Assembly: GCA_003725745.1 (NCBI GenBank) | Contig: RHDP01000001.1 | Location: 6,551,501 to 6,615,500, forward strand | Length of the DNA: 64,000 nt | Direction: 5' to 3' | Source of the DNA: Streptomyces sp. I6 | GTDB taxonomy: Bacteria; Actinomycetota; Actinomycetes; Streptomycetales; Streptomycetaceae | In this document: positions 56,246 through 64,000 of the stretch, piece after piece | Layout: each line of letters starts with the position of its first letter | Numbering within the stretch: position 1 is the first letter of the stretch | Notes under the pieces: generated by a model | What the model was told of the DNA's origin: nothing | Databases searched by the model: none | What the model saw: the letters and a program-made list of their open reading frames with translations, nothing else | Translations under genes and position numbers: made by a program

Positions 56246-57270
56246 ATGAAAACGAAAATGATAATCAGAACATGTACGGCTCTGGCGGTGCTGGCGGTCG
56301 CGGGGTGCGCCGCAGGCCGGTCCGCCGATGACGGCGGGCAGGACGCGAAGTCGGGGAAGAGCGCGGCGGCCTATCCGCTCACCCTTAAGAACTGCGGCGT
56401 CGATGTGACCTACAAGGCCGCGCCGGAGAAGGTCGTCACCCTCAACCAGACCGCCGCCGAGATCCTCATCCACCTCGGGTGGGCGACCGGATCGTCGGGT
56501 CGGGCTACGAGATCGAGAAGACCCCGGACGCGGTCGCCGAGGAGTACGAGAAGATCCCGCAGCTGTCGGCGGAGGGGGGCACGGTCAAGCACGAGAAGCT
56601 GCTCGAAGCGCAGCCGGACTTCGTCTACAGCTCGTTCGCGAGCTTCCTCACCAAGGAGGAGGCCGGCGACCGCAAGGAGCTGCACGACCTGGGCGTGCCG
56701 ACCTATCTCACCGAGTTCGACTGCTCGTACCACGAGGCCGTCGCCGACGCGGACTTCGACATGCTGTTCGAGGAGTACCGCCGACTCGGCAGGATCATGG
56801 GCCGCCCCGACGCGGGGGAGAAGCTGGCGACCGAGCAGAAGGCCGTGGTGGACAAGGCCGTCGGCGAGGTCGAGAAGCGGGACGAGCCGGTGAAGGCGAT
56901 GTGGTTCTACTCCACCTTCGAGGGCACTCCGTGGGCCGCAGGTCCCGGTGGTCTGCCGCAGCACATCTCGGAGCTCGTCGGCGCCGAGAACATCTTCGCC
57001 GATGCCAAGTCCAAGTGGGCGGAGGTGAGCTGGGACGAGGTCGCCGCCCGGAACCCGGACGTCATCATCCTGGCCGACCTGACCCGGGGCGAACCCAACG
57101 ACACGGCCGAGGAGAAGATCGAACTGCTCAAGAAGGATCCCCTCACCAGCAAGCTCGCCGCGGTGAAGGGCGACCGGTTCATCACCATCCCCGGCACCCA
57201 CATGGACCCGAGCTACGGCAGCGCATCCGCCGTTCCCGCGCTCGTCGACGGCCTGAACAAGCTCGGGTAG
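56246..57270 (+). CDS. metallophore ABC transporter substrate-binding lipoprotein (apparent -1 frameshift)
   Basis: BtuF/FecB-type periplasmic-binding protein. Signal with lipobox LAVAGC (Cys21). The mature part starts PLTLKNCGVDVTY and PEKVVTLNQTAAEILIHLG, then in the next frame GDRIVGSGYEIEKTPDAV; one G missing from the GGG at 56477-56479 joins them (span 1025; 341 aa). Further family regions are VKAMWFYSTFEGTPW and DRFITIPGTHMDP. Start ATG 56246; an in-frame ATG at 56258 is possible. It recognises a metal chelate and feeds the permease and ATPase downstream. Confidence 0.86.
56253..56267 (+). promoter_or_regulatory. Zur/Fur-like box over the lipoprotein start codons
   Basis: CGAAAATGATAATCA matches the remembered Zur-type box TGAAAATGATTTTCA at 12 of 15 positions. 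It lies over codons 3-8 of the lipoprotein gene, just after the probable transcription start (TACGCT at 56233-56238). An operator at +1 to +25 would repress. Fur/DmdR or Zur cannot be told apart from sequence. Confidence 0.5.
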
Positions 57271-57349
57271 TCGCGAATCACATGACGACGAGTTCACACA
57301 AGTCCGCCGCGCCCACCGGGAATCCGGCCCCAGCCGTGCGGCGGTTCCG

Positions 57350-58378
57350 GTGGGCGCGCGGCGCGCCCCGACGGTGGCGCTCTTCTTCCTGGCCGTGGCC
57401 GGGCTGCTGGTGTCGGTCGTCACCGCGACACTGTTCGGGAGCGCGGACGTCCAACCCCTAGATGTCGTCTCGACGATCCTGCGGCACGTCGGTCTGGACT
57501 CCATCGCCCCCACCACGCCGCTGCCGGGTCTCCATGACGCCCTGATCTGGGAGTCCCGCTTCCCGCGGGTGCTGCTGGCCGCCGCCGTCGGCATGGCCCT
57601 GGCGGTCTCCGGCGCGATCCTGCAGGCGGTCACCAGGAATCCCCTGGCCGACCCCTACCTGCTGGGAGTCTCCTCCGGTGCCTCAACCGGCGCGGTCGTG
57701 GTGCTCCTGCTGGGCGTCGGCGGAAGCATCTCCCTGTCGACCGGAGCCTTCGCCGGCGGCCTGGTCTCCTTCGGCGTACTGCTGGTCCTGCTCGGCGGGG
57801 GGCGTGTCGCCAGCCCCTCCCGCGTGGTGCTGACCGGCGTGCTCGTGTCCCAGTTCTTCGCCGCGGTCACCTCGGTCGTCCTCATGGTCAGCGGGGACGC
57901 GAACTCCACCCGGGGCTTCACCTACTGGCTGCTCGGCACCCTCGCGGGCGCCCGGTGGGAAGGGGTGACCGTCACCTTGGTGATCATCCTGATCGGGGTG
58001 GTCGCCGTGCAGTTCCTCGCGCCCGCCCTCGACGCCTTCACCTTCGGGTGGGACTCCGCCGAAACCCTGGGCATCAACGTCACCGCGGCCCGTGTCTGGC
58101 TGATGGTGCTGACCTCGGTCATGACGGCGGCCGCCGTGGCGGCCTCCGGCGCGATCGGCTTCATCGGGCTGCTCGTCCCGCATGCCGTCCGCATCCTGGC
58201 GGGTCCGACGCACCGCTCCCTGCTTCCCCTGTCCGCGATCGTCGGCGCCGTCTTCCTCATCTGGGTGGACGTGTTCGCACGGACGGCGTTCGCGCCCCAC
58301 GAACTGCCCGCCGGCGTCATCACCGCGCTGCTCGGCGCCCCCGCCTTCGCGCTGGTCCTGAAGCGTCTGGAGTCCTGA
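57350..58378 (+). CDS. metallophore ABC transporter permease (FecCD family)
   Basis: 342 aa, about nine to ten hydrophobic helices. FecCD hallmarks: RFPRVLLAAAVGMALAVSGAILQAVTRNPLADPYLLGVSSGA and GAIGFIGLLVPHAVRILAGPTHR (partly quoted). GTG at 57350 is the first usable start in this frame but has no ribosome site. An ATG at 57282 (MTTSSHKSAAPTGNPA), 11 bases after the lipoprotein stop, would join this frame if one G is missing near 57346-57350, so the protein may be ~23 residues longer. TGATG overlap with the ATPase gene. Confidence 0.87.
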   Translation: MGARRAPTVALFFLAVAGLLVSVVTATLFGSADVQPLDVVSTILRHVGLDSIAPTTPLPGLHDALIWESRFPRVLLAAAVGMALAVSGAILQAVTRNPLADPYLLGVSSGASTGAVVVLLLGVGGSISLSTGAFAGGLVSFGVLLVLLGGGRVASPSRVVLTGVLVSQFFAAVTSVVLMVSGDANSTRGFTYWLLGTLAGARWEGVTVTLVIILIGVVAVQFLAPALDAFTFGWDSAETLGINVTAARVWLMVLTSVMTAAAVAASGAIGFIGLLVPHAVRILAGPTHRSLLPLSAIVGAVFLIWVDVFARTAFAPHELPAGVITALLGAPAFALVLKRLES

Positions 58379-59178
58379 TGGGCCGTATCACCACCACCCG
58401 GCTGTCCTGGTCGGTCAAGGGCCACCGGCTGCTGGACGGCATCGAGATGGCGGCCCCCGACGGGAAGATCGTCGGCCTTCTCGGTCCCAACGGCTCGGGC
58501 AAGTCGACACTGCTGCGCCTGCTCGCCGGACTGCGCCGCCCCGACACCGGAACCATCCGCTACGACGACACCAGCCTGGGCGATCTCGGCCGCCGGGTGC
58601 GGGCCCGACGGCTCGCCGTCGTCGAACAGGACGCGTCCGCCCACCACCACGTCAACGTCCGCCAGGTCGTGGAACTCGGCCGCACACCGTTCCGCGGCCG
58701 CTTCGACGCGCTGACCGAGCGCGACCGGCGGATCGTCGACTCGGCCCTGGAACGGACCGGGATCGGCGACAAGCAGCACCGGAGTTGGCACACCCTCTCC
58801 GGAGGGGAGAAGCAGCGCACCCAACTCGCCCGCGCCCTCGCCCAGGAGCCGCGGGAGATCCTGCTCGACGAACCCACCAACCACCTCGACATCCGCCACC
58901 AGCTCGAACTCCTCGACCTGCTGACGCAACTCCACGTCACCTGCGTCGTCGCCCTGCACGACCTCAACCTCGCCGCCCGGTACTGCGACCACGTCGTCGT
59001 CCTCGACGGCGGGCGGGTGGCCGCCGCGGGAGCCCCGGAGGCCGTGCTGACCCCGGACCTGATCGAGTCGGTCTACGGCGTCCACGTGCTCGTCGACCGT
59101 GAACACGCCACCGGCACGCTCCGCATCACCTACCTCGCCGCCGCACGAACGACCGCCACCGGCCGGCAAGGACCATGA
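58378..59178 (+). CDS. metallophore ABC transporter ATPase (FecE/FepC type)
   Basis: 266 aa: Walker A GPNGSGKST, Q-loop VEQDASAHHHVNVRQVVELG, signature LSGGEKQRTQLARALAQEP, Walker B ILLDEPTNHLD, His-loop ALHDLNLAARYCDHV. Energises import by the permease at 57350. ATG at 58378 shares bases with the permease stop. Ends the system; IS remnants follow at once. Confidence 0.93.
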   Translation: MGRITTTRLSWSVKGHRLLDGIEMAAPDGKIVGLLGPNGSGKSTLLRLLAGLRRPDTGTIRYDDTSLGDLGRRVRARRLAVVEQDASAHHHVNVRQVVELGRTPFRGRFDALTERDRRIVDSALERTGIGDKQHRSWHTLSGGEKQRTQLARALAQEPREILLDEPTNHLDIRHQLELLDLLTQLHVTCVVALHDLNLAARYCDHVVVLDGGRVAAAGAPEAVLTPDLIESVYGVHVLVDREHATGTLRITYLAAARTTATGRQGP

Positions 59179-59252
59179 CGGGTCTCGACCCTTGATCCCG
59201 GGCACGCGAGACACCGGATCCCGAGGATCTGGGAACGGACGTCTCGTGGTCA

Positions 59253-59345
59253 TGAAGAACTATCCGCAGCAGTTCAAGGCGGACGGTCGCGCTGTACCGG
59301 TCGCGGCCCGAGGCGACGATCAGGCAGGCCGCCGACGGGCTCCTG
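59253..59345 (+). pseudogene. N-terminal remnant of an IS3-type transposase OrfA
   Basis: MKNYPQQFKAD at 59253-59285, then, one frame over, VALYRSRPEATIRQAADGLL. This is the start of an IS3-family OrfA helix-turn-helix (MKNYPPEFKADAVALYRSRP type, from memory). It stops after ~30 residues and runs into another transposase fragment. Confidence 0.65.
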
Positions 59346-59690
59346 GCCCCGGCGGTCGACGTGTCGCCGTGGCTGCGTCCCGACGCGCCGCTCGTGATCG
59401 CGGCGCATACCCGGCTCCGGCTCACCCGCGAGGCCGCGGCCGGTCTCCGCCGCCCTGGAGAAGCCGGCCGGCCTGCCCCGCTCACCCCGGCCCGCGTCCG
59501 CCGGGGGTTGAGGAACCTCCGCCCTCACCCGCACAGTCCGGCCCGTGCGCCCACACCCTCAACTCCCGGCCCAGGACGCCCAGCCGGCCCGAAGAACCGG
59601 CGATCCGCCACCCGTGACGACGTGGGCGAATCGACCAGACGGCCCGAAAGTGCCGCTGACCGTGATCAATTCAAAGCTCATCAACCATGA
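59346..59690 (+). pseudogene. C-terminal remnant of an actinobacterial transposase
   Basis: Frame ending at 59690 reads PLVIAAHTRLRLTREAAAGL, LTPARVRRGLRNLR and TPGPGRPAGPKNRRSATRDD. I recognise the last part as the conserved C-terminus of a frequent Streptomyces transposase group (LTPARVRRGFRNLR...GPGRPPGSKNRRPA). The N-terminal bulk is missing, so the copy is dead. Confidence 0.65.
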
Positions 59691-59807
59691 ACGGCAGGCT
59701 GAACTGAACCGCTGACGGGGTGGTTCCGGAACACGCCAGACACCTGCCTTCAGCCAGCGGCAGAACACCGGCCCGACCCGGCTCGACGATCACTACAGTC
59801 CAGGTTC

Positions 59808-60533
59808 ATGACGACAGTTACCACGCGCACGGTCGAGTACGCGGCCGACGGCCTGACGATGATCGGGCACCTCGCGCTCCCGGCCGGTGGCGAGCGCCGG
59901 CCCGCGGTCCTGGTCGGGCCCGAGGGGGTGGGGCTCAGCGACGTCGAGCGCCGCCGGGCCGATGCGCTCGCCGAGCTGGGATATGTGGCGCTGGCCTTCG
60001 ACCTCCACGGCGGGCGCTATGTGAGCGACCCGGAGGAGATGCTGGCCCGTTGCATGCCGCTGCTCGCCGACCCCGACCGGATGCGGGGCATCGGCCACGC
60101 GGCGCTCGACGTGCTCCGCGCCGAGCCGCGGGCCGACCCGGACCGGATCGCCGCCGTCGGCTACGGCACCGGGGGCGCGATCGCGCTGGAACTCGGGCGC
60201 GACGGCGCCGACCTGCGCGCGATCGCGACAGTCAACGGGCTGACCACGGGCCGACCGGGCGAGGCGGAGCGCATTCACTGCCCGGTGTGGGCCGGAGTCG
60301 GGTCGGAAGACCCGATCATGCCGCCCGTGCAACGGGACGCATTCACCGCCGAGATGCAGGCTGCGGGCGTCGACTGGCGCCTCGTGGTCTACGGCGGAGC
60401 CTTGCACGCCTTCCATCACCCACCGGTCGACCACACCGTGCTTCCCGGGGTCGGCCATCACCCTCGGCACGCGCAGCGAGCTTGGCGGGACGTCGTCGAC
60501 CTGCTCGCCGAGTGCCTGCCCGTAACGGAGTGA
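59808..60533 (+). CDS. dienelactone-hydrolase-like protein with Gly at the nucleophile position
   Basis: 241-aa alpha/beta-hydrolase of the DLH type. N-terminal VEYAADGLTMIGHLALPAG, PAVLVGPEGVGLSDVE, oxyanion region FDLHGGRY, nucleophile elbow VGYGTGGAIALELG where DLH has GxCxGG, and the His region GGALHAFHHPPVDH. The Cys/Ser at the elbow is Gly, so classical hydrolysis is doubtful. ATG at 59808. Stands between two transposase remnants. Confidence 0.8.
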   Translation: MTTVTTRTVEYAADGLTMIGHLALPAGGERRPAVLVGPEGVGLSDVERRRADALAELGYVALAFDLHGGRYVSDPEEMLARCMPLLADPDRMRGIGHAALDVLRAEPRADPDRIAAVGYGTGGAIALELGRDGADLRAIATVNGLTTGRPGEAERIHCPVWAGVGSEDPIMPPVQRDAFTAEMQAAGVDWRLVVYGGALHAFHHPPVDHTVLPGVGHHPRHAQRAWRDVVDLLAECLPVTE

Positions 60534-61019
60534 CCTGGGCATACTGGGATTCGTTCACCCGCGCTGACAGCTCGTGGCTTCGAGCCATCGCTCCGGGGAT
60601 CGACACCTGCGCTACGGTCCGGTGCCGTGGAGGACACTGCGAAACCGGCGGTACTGATCGACGATGACAGCGCCAAGCCCTCGGCCGCAGAGGAACTGCC
60701 GGCGAAGGCCGCCGGGTACGGGACCGCCCACGTCAAGCGGGCCCGCAGCGCCGACCGATGGGCACGCCGATCTTCCCCACCTCCGATCTGTTGTCCGGTG
60801 TCCCTCAGAGCGGTTGCCGGGGGCGTGGCAGTCGGCCCGCGTCAGCGCGCTCATCGCCCCCGTACGGTCTGGTTCTGCGCGGATCCCTCGGCTCCGGCTG
60901 CTCGCCGTCCACCGCGCCGACCAGCAGCGCCAGGCCGTCGGGGCGGACGTGGTCCCACCAGGCGAGGTCGGCGAGAACGCCTCGCCTGACCACGTCCGTA
61001 TCGGCGACGGTCCAGAGGA
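60534..61019. other. decayed spacer left of an IS3 remnant
   Basis: About 490 bases with short, mutually incompatible open frames. A plus-strand start at 60627 gives PAVLIDDDSAKPSAAEELPA, which looks coding for ~30 residues before collapsing. Probably a gene or element fragment; not identified. Confidence 0.35.
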
Positions 61020-61330
61020 CCGGCCGCGCTGGAGTCCGCCGTCGCCCGCCGCGGCCAGGTGGCCGGGTGCGTGGTGCTTTCGGACCGCGGCTCGCGGTTG
61101 CGGTCACGGAAGGTTGCTGCCGTGCTCACTCGGCGCGGCCGGTCGGCTCCATGGGCCGCGTCGGGGCCGCCGGCGGCAACGCCGCCATAAACAGCTTCCT
61201 CGCGCTGCTGCAGAAGGACGTCCTCGACCGCCGCACCTGGGCCATTCGACCGGATCTGCGGATCGCGATCGTCACCTGGATCGAGCGGGCCTGGCGCCGG
61301 CGCCACCCCTCCGAGGCGAACGTTGCGTGA
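61020..61330 (+). pseudogene. C-terminal remnant of IS3-family transposase OrfB
   Basis: Two frames give LESAVARRGQVAGCVVLSDRG (with the second catalytic Asp region) and, after about 61137, VGSMGRVGAAGGNAAINSFL followed by LLQKDVLDRRTWAIRPDLRI and VTWIERAWRRRHP. In intact rve-type OrfB the corresponding residue in NAAMESFFALLQ is the catalytic Glu; here it is Asn. Frameshifted and inactive. Confidence 0.72.
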
Positions 61331-61338
61331 CGCGGCAC

Positions 61339-62862
61339 CTAGAAGAAGCCCAGCCTCTTCGGTGAGTACGACACCAGGAGGTTCTTCGTCTGCTGGTAGT
61401 GGTCCAGCATCATCTTGTGCGTCTCACGGCCGATGCCGGACTGCTTGTAGCCTCCGAAGGCGGCGTGCGCGGGGTAGGCGTGGTAGCAGTTCGTCCAGAC
61501 CCGGCCCGCCTGGATCGCGCGGCCCGCGCGGTACGCCTGGTTGACGTCGCGCGTCCAGACCCCGGCGCCGAGGCCGTAGAGGGTGTCGTTCGCCGTCCTG
61601 ACGGCGTCGTCGAAGTCGGTGAACGAGGTCACCGCGACGACCGGCCCGAAGATCTCCTCCTGGAAGACCCGCATCCGGTTGTCTCCCTCGAAGATCGTCG
61701 GCTGGACGTAGTAGCCGCCGGCCAGCTCGCCGCCGTACTCGATGCGCTGGCCGCCCGTGAGGATCTTCGCGCCTTCCTGCTGGCCGATGTCCAGATACGA
61801 AAGGATCTTCTGCAACTGGTCGTTGGAGGCCTGCGCTCCGATCATCGTGTCCGTGTCGAGGGGGTGGCCCGGGACGATTGCCTCGGTACGCGCGATGCCG
61901 GCGTCGAGGAAGTCGCCGTAGTGGCCGCGCTGGATCAGCGCCCGCGACGGACACGTGCACACCTCGCCCTGGTTGAGGGCGAACATGGTGAAGCCCTCCA
62001 GCGCCTTGTCCCTCAGATCGTCGTCGGCCGACCAGATGTCGTCGAAGAAGATGTTCGGCGACTTGCCGCCCAGCTCCAGGGTGACGGGCTTGATGTTCTC
62101 CGCGGCGTACTGCATGATCAGCCGCCCCGTCGTGGTCTCGCCGGTGAACGCGACCTTCGCCACCCGGGGGCTCGACGCGAGGGGCTTGCCCGCCTCCGCG
62201 CCGAAGCCGTTGACGATGTTCACGACTCCCGGCGGCAGCAGGTCGGCGACGAGGCTCATCCAGTAGTGGACCGACGCGGGCGTCTGCTCGGCGGGTTTGA
62301 GTACCACCGCGTTGCCGGCGGCCAGGGCCGGGGCGAGCTTCCAGACGGCCATCAGGATGGGGAAGTTCCACGGGATGATCTGCGCGACCACGCCGAGCGG
62401 CTCGTGGAAGTGGTAGGCCACCGTGTCGTCGTCGATCTCGCTGAGCGATCCCTCCTGGGCGCGCAGCACACCGGCGAAGTACCGGAAGTGGTCGATGGCC
62501 AGCGGGATGTCGGCCGCCAGCGTCTCCCGGACCGGCTTGCCGTTCTCCCAGGTCTCCGCGACCGCGAGTTCCTCCAGATGCGCCTCCATCCGGTCGGCGA
62601 TCCTCAGCAGCACGTTGGCCCTGGCGTCCGGGGCGGTGCGGCCCCAGCCGGGGGCCGCCGCGTGCGCGGCGTCCAGGGCCCGCTCGACGTCCTCGGCCGT
62701 GCCGCGGGCGATCTCGGTGAACGCCTTCCCGTTGACGGGGCTCGGGTTCTCGAAGTACATGCCGCGGGCGGGCGGTACGAACTCGCCGCCGATCCAGTGG
62801 TCGTAGCGGGACTCGTACGTGACGATCGCACCCTCGGTGCCGGGCGCGGCGTAGCGGGTCAT
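61339..62862 (-). CDS. NAD-dependent aldehyde dehydrogenase (ExaC/AldB type)
   Basis: 507 aa. Catalytic Cys in [18 protein letters not shown], general base Glu in [16 protein letters not shown]-binding [20 protein letters not shown] and [12 protein letters not shown]. Length and motifs fit acetaldehyde/aliphatic aldehyde dehydrogenases active in ethanol or volatile alcohol catabolism. These are usually paired with a DUF779 gene; here the DUF779 gene is at 7930. ATG at 62862 ([17 protein letters not shown]). Ends 9 bases from the IS3 remnant. Confidence 0.93.
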   Translation of the reverse strand: MTRYAAPGTEGAIVTYESRYDHWIGGEFVPPARGMYFENPSPVNGKAFTEIARGTAEDVERALDAAHAAAPGWGRTAPDARANVLLRIADRMEAHLEELAVAETWENGKPVRETLAADIPLAIDHFRYFAGVLRAQEGSLSEIDDDTVAYHFHEPLGVVAQIIPWNFPILMAVWKLAPALAAGNAVVLKPAEQTPASVHYWMSLVADLLPPGVVNIVNGFGAEAGKPLASSPRVAKVAFTGETTTGRLIMQYAAENIKPVTLELGGKSPNIFFDDIWSADDDLRDKALEGFTMFALNQGEVCTCPSRALIQRGHYGDFLDAGIARTEAIVPGHPLDTDTMIGAQASNDQLQKILSYLDIGQQEGAKILTGGQRIEYGGELAGGYYVQPTIFEGDNRMRVFQEEIFGPVVAVTSFTDFDDAVRTANDTLYGLGAGVWTRDVNQAYRAGRAIQAGRVWTNCYHAYPAHAAFGGYKQSGIGRETHKMMLDHYQQTKNLLVSYSPKRLGFF

Positions 62863-63003
62863 CTCGGAGGCCTCCCGGGCTCACCGCCGTCCTCCGTCGG
62901 ACGGCGTTTCGACGCCGAACCTAGGGAGGCGGACGTTGCAGCTCCGTTGCACCCGGCGGTCCGGTCGCAGCGTGGTGCGCGCAACGCGGTACCGGTGCGA
63001 CGC

Positions 63004-63054
63004 GGGCCGGAGGGCGGTGCGGGCCGGAGGGGGGTGCGGGCCGGAGGGCGGTGC
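63004..63054 (+). repeat. 17-bp tandem repeat
   Basis: Three units of GGGCCGGAGGGCGGTGC (the middle one with a G for C) at 63004, 63021 and 63038, in the gap between the aldehyde dehydrogenase and the VanW-family gene. Confidence 0.8.
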
Positions 63055-63125
63055 GGGCTCCGTGCCGCCTGACGGCGGGTACCGGCCCGGCGCGACCGTG
63101 TCCCCGGCGGGCCGCCGCCTGCGCG

Positions 63126-64000
63126 TCAGCGCGGCTCGGCGGCGCCGGCGTCCTCGGCGGCGGGCTCCGGTTCACCTCGGCCCTCGCCCGGGGCCGCCTT
63201 CTCCGGGGTGCAGACGACCTCGTCGCGCGGTGTGTAGTGGGTCGTGAAGTCCTCCCGGCCGACCTCGCGGCCGTCCTTGACGAAGTGGCGTCCGACGGTG
63301 ACGTCGAAGCCCTCGAGCGGTGTCTGGGGCTCGCACTCCGCTCCGCTGCCCTTGCGGGTGCCCGGCTCCCTGACGTCGGTGCGCGGTCCCTTGGTCGCGC
63401 GTACCTCGTCGTACTTCTTCGTGCCGAGGAAGGAGATGGTGACCGAGGTGTCCGTGGACTCGGCCTTCACGTAGACGGCGTTGCCGGAGTCGTTGAGCCA
63501 GCGCAGGTCGAGGGTGCCCCAGGCCACCGTGGCCTCGCGGCCCTCCGGGTAGCGCTCGATGTAGAACGAGTGGGCTCCGTACTCCACCGGCTTGACTCCC
63601 GCGAAGAACACGGCGTTGAACATCGTGGTCGCGACGGCCGAGACACCCCCGCCGGGGACTTCACATACTGGCCGTTATTGATCATGATGCCGTCGACGAA
63701 GCCGTTCGCCTTGGTGCGCTCACCGACCGTCCGGTCGAAGCTCCACTCCTTGCCCGGCAGGACGACGGAGCCGTCGATGCGTTCCACGGCGCGGGCGATG
63801 TTGGTGACCCGGTAGGGGGCCGAGGGGAAGTCGACGGTGAACGAGGAGACCTTCTCCTTGATTCCGAGGCGCCGGGCGGTCTCGCCGGTGAACTGCGGCT
63901 GGACGGCCTTCGCCGGGATCTCGCCGGTGCGGGCCGCGCCCTCGCGGGTCAGCAGGGGGAGTACGGCCTTGCCGAAGTCCCGCTCCTCGACCTGGTGGCC
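63126..64000 (-). CDS. VanW-family protein, 5' end outside the window (apparent -1 frameshift)
   Basis: C-terminal portion of a cell-envelope VanW protein. Upstream part (RREGAARTGEIPAKAVQPQFT-like, GETARRLGIKEKVSSFTVDF) looks like the peptidoglycan-binding/YkuD-adjacent segment, then VLPGKEWSFDRTVGERTKANG and VDGIMINNGQYVKSP; the next frame continues GGVSAVATTMFNAVFFAG, YIERYPEGREATVAW and LRWLNDSGNAVYVKA. One C missing in the run 63646-63650 joins the frames. The last ~60 residues are a charged tail. Start lies to the right of the window. VanW proteins accompany some vancomycin clusters and are frequent, unassigned envelope proteins in Streptomyces. Confidence 0.8.

Noticed and set aside
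56253-56267. DmdR/IdeR iron box (TTAGGTTAGGCTAACCTAA type)
   Set aside because: The sequence does not match that pattern; GAAAATGATAATC fits the Fur/Zur type better.
59253-59690. One fused transposase gene
   Set aside because: The two halves belong to different transposase families and sit in different frames; better read as two remnants.
60805-61107. Minus-strand protein DVVRRGVLADLAWWDHVRPDG
   Set aside because: Looks protein-like for a short stretch but overlaps an OrfB remnant region, lacks a ribosome site and ends without a domain; not strong enough to annotate.

Overview
The window is a 64 kb piece of a very GC-rich actinobacterial chromosome, almost certainly Streptomyces or a close relative. 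The evidence is strong third-position G/C bias, frequent GTG starts, 4-bp stop/start overlaps (ATGA, GTGA), a conservon (cvnABCD plus P450), an N-terminally extended GAPDH, and a second truncated nuo operon. No rRNA, tRNA, prophage or CRISPR array was seen.

Layout. 1-670: decayed TnpB of an IS605/IS607-type element. 1006-4239: three-gene operon (quinone oxidoreductase-like, two acyl-CoA dehydrogenases). 4545-10577: single housekeeping or accessory genes (small membrane protein, serine hydrolase, VOC protein, DUF779, epimerase, HAD phosphatase). 10685-14163: tightly coupled minus-strand operon of ABM monooxygenase, HIBADH-like reductase, amidohydrolase and cytochrome P450. 14875-17400: phosphoglucomutase and a YciO/Sua5-type protein. 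17754-21827: sugar ABC transporter (lipoprotein, single ATPase, permease) with a TetR gene. 22153-32337: secreted metal-dependent hydrolase with a C-terminal F5/8-type domain, YbdK-type ligase, PLD/cardiolipin synthase, PPK2, PRC-barrel, DUF5709 and GAPDH. 32646-39206: CYP154-like P450 converging on a conservon (cvnA-D plus a CYP157-like P450 without the ExxR arginine), then an AraC regulator. 39534-40468: haloalkane dehalogenase. 40667-48961: reduced nuo operon (A, an unusual B/D-like protein, H, J, K, L, M, N). 49465-59178: putative metallophore system. 59253-61330: transposase remnants around a dienelactone-hydrolase-like gene. 61339-64000: aldehyde dehydrogenase and the start of a VanW-family gene.

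The most interesting locus is 49465-59178. Five overlapping or closely spaced genes encode a fold-III PLP decarboxylase, an SbnB-like dehydrogenase, a MATE exporter, a HisC-like PLP enzyme and an SbnA-like synthase. An FecCD/BtuF-type ABC importer follows. No NRPS or NIS synthetase is present. Two Zur-like boxes lie on the probable promoter of the first gene and across the first codons of the importer lipoprotein. I read this as a zinc (or iron) regulated small amino-polycarboxylate metallophore made, exported and re-imported by this locus, in the style of EDDS or the 2,3-diaminopropionate branch of staphyloferrin B.

Quality warning. At least eleven genes appear split by one missing base, nearly always in a G or C run, and the spans that lie wholly inside the window are each one base short of a multiple of three. 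The protein sequence resumes without loss in the next frame. This looks like a systematic sequence error, so I annotate these as full-length genes rather than pseudogenes. Several spacers also carry unrelated GC-rich minisatellites (17, 18, 24, 36, 46 and 56 bp periods).
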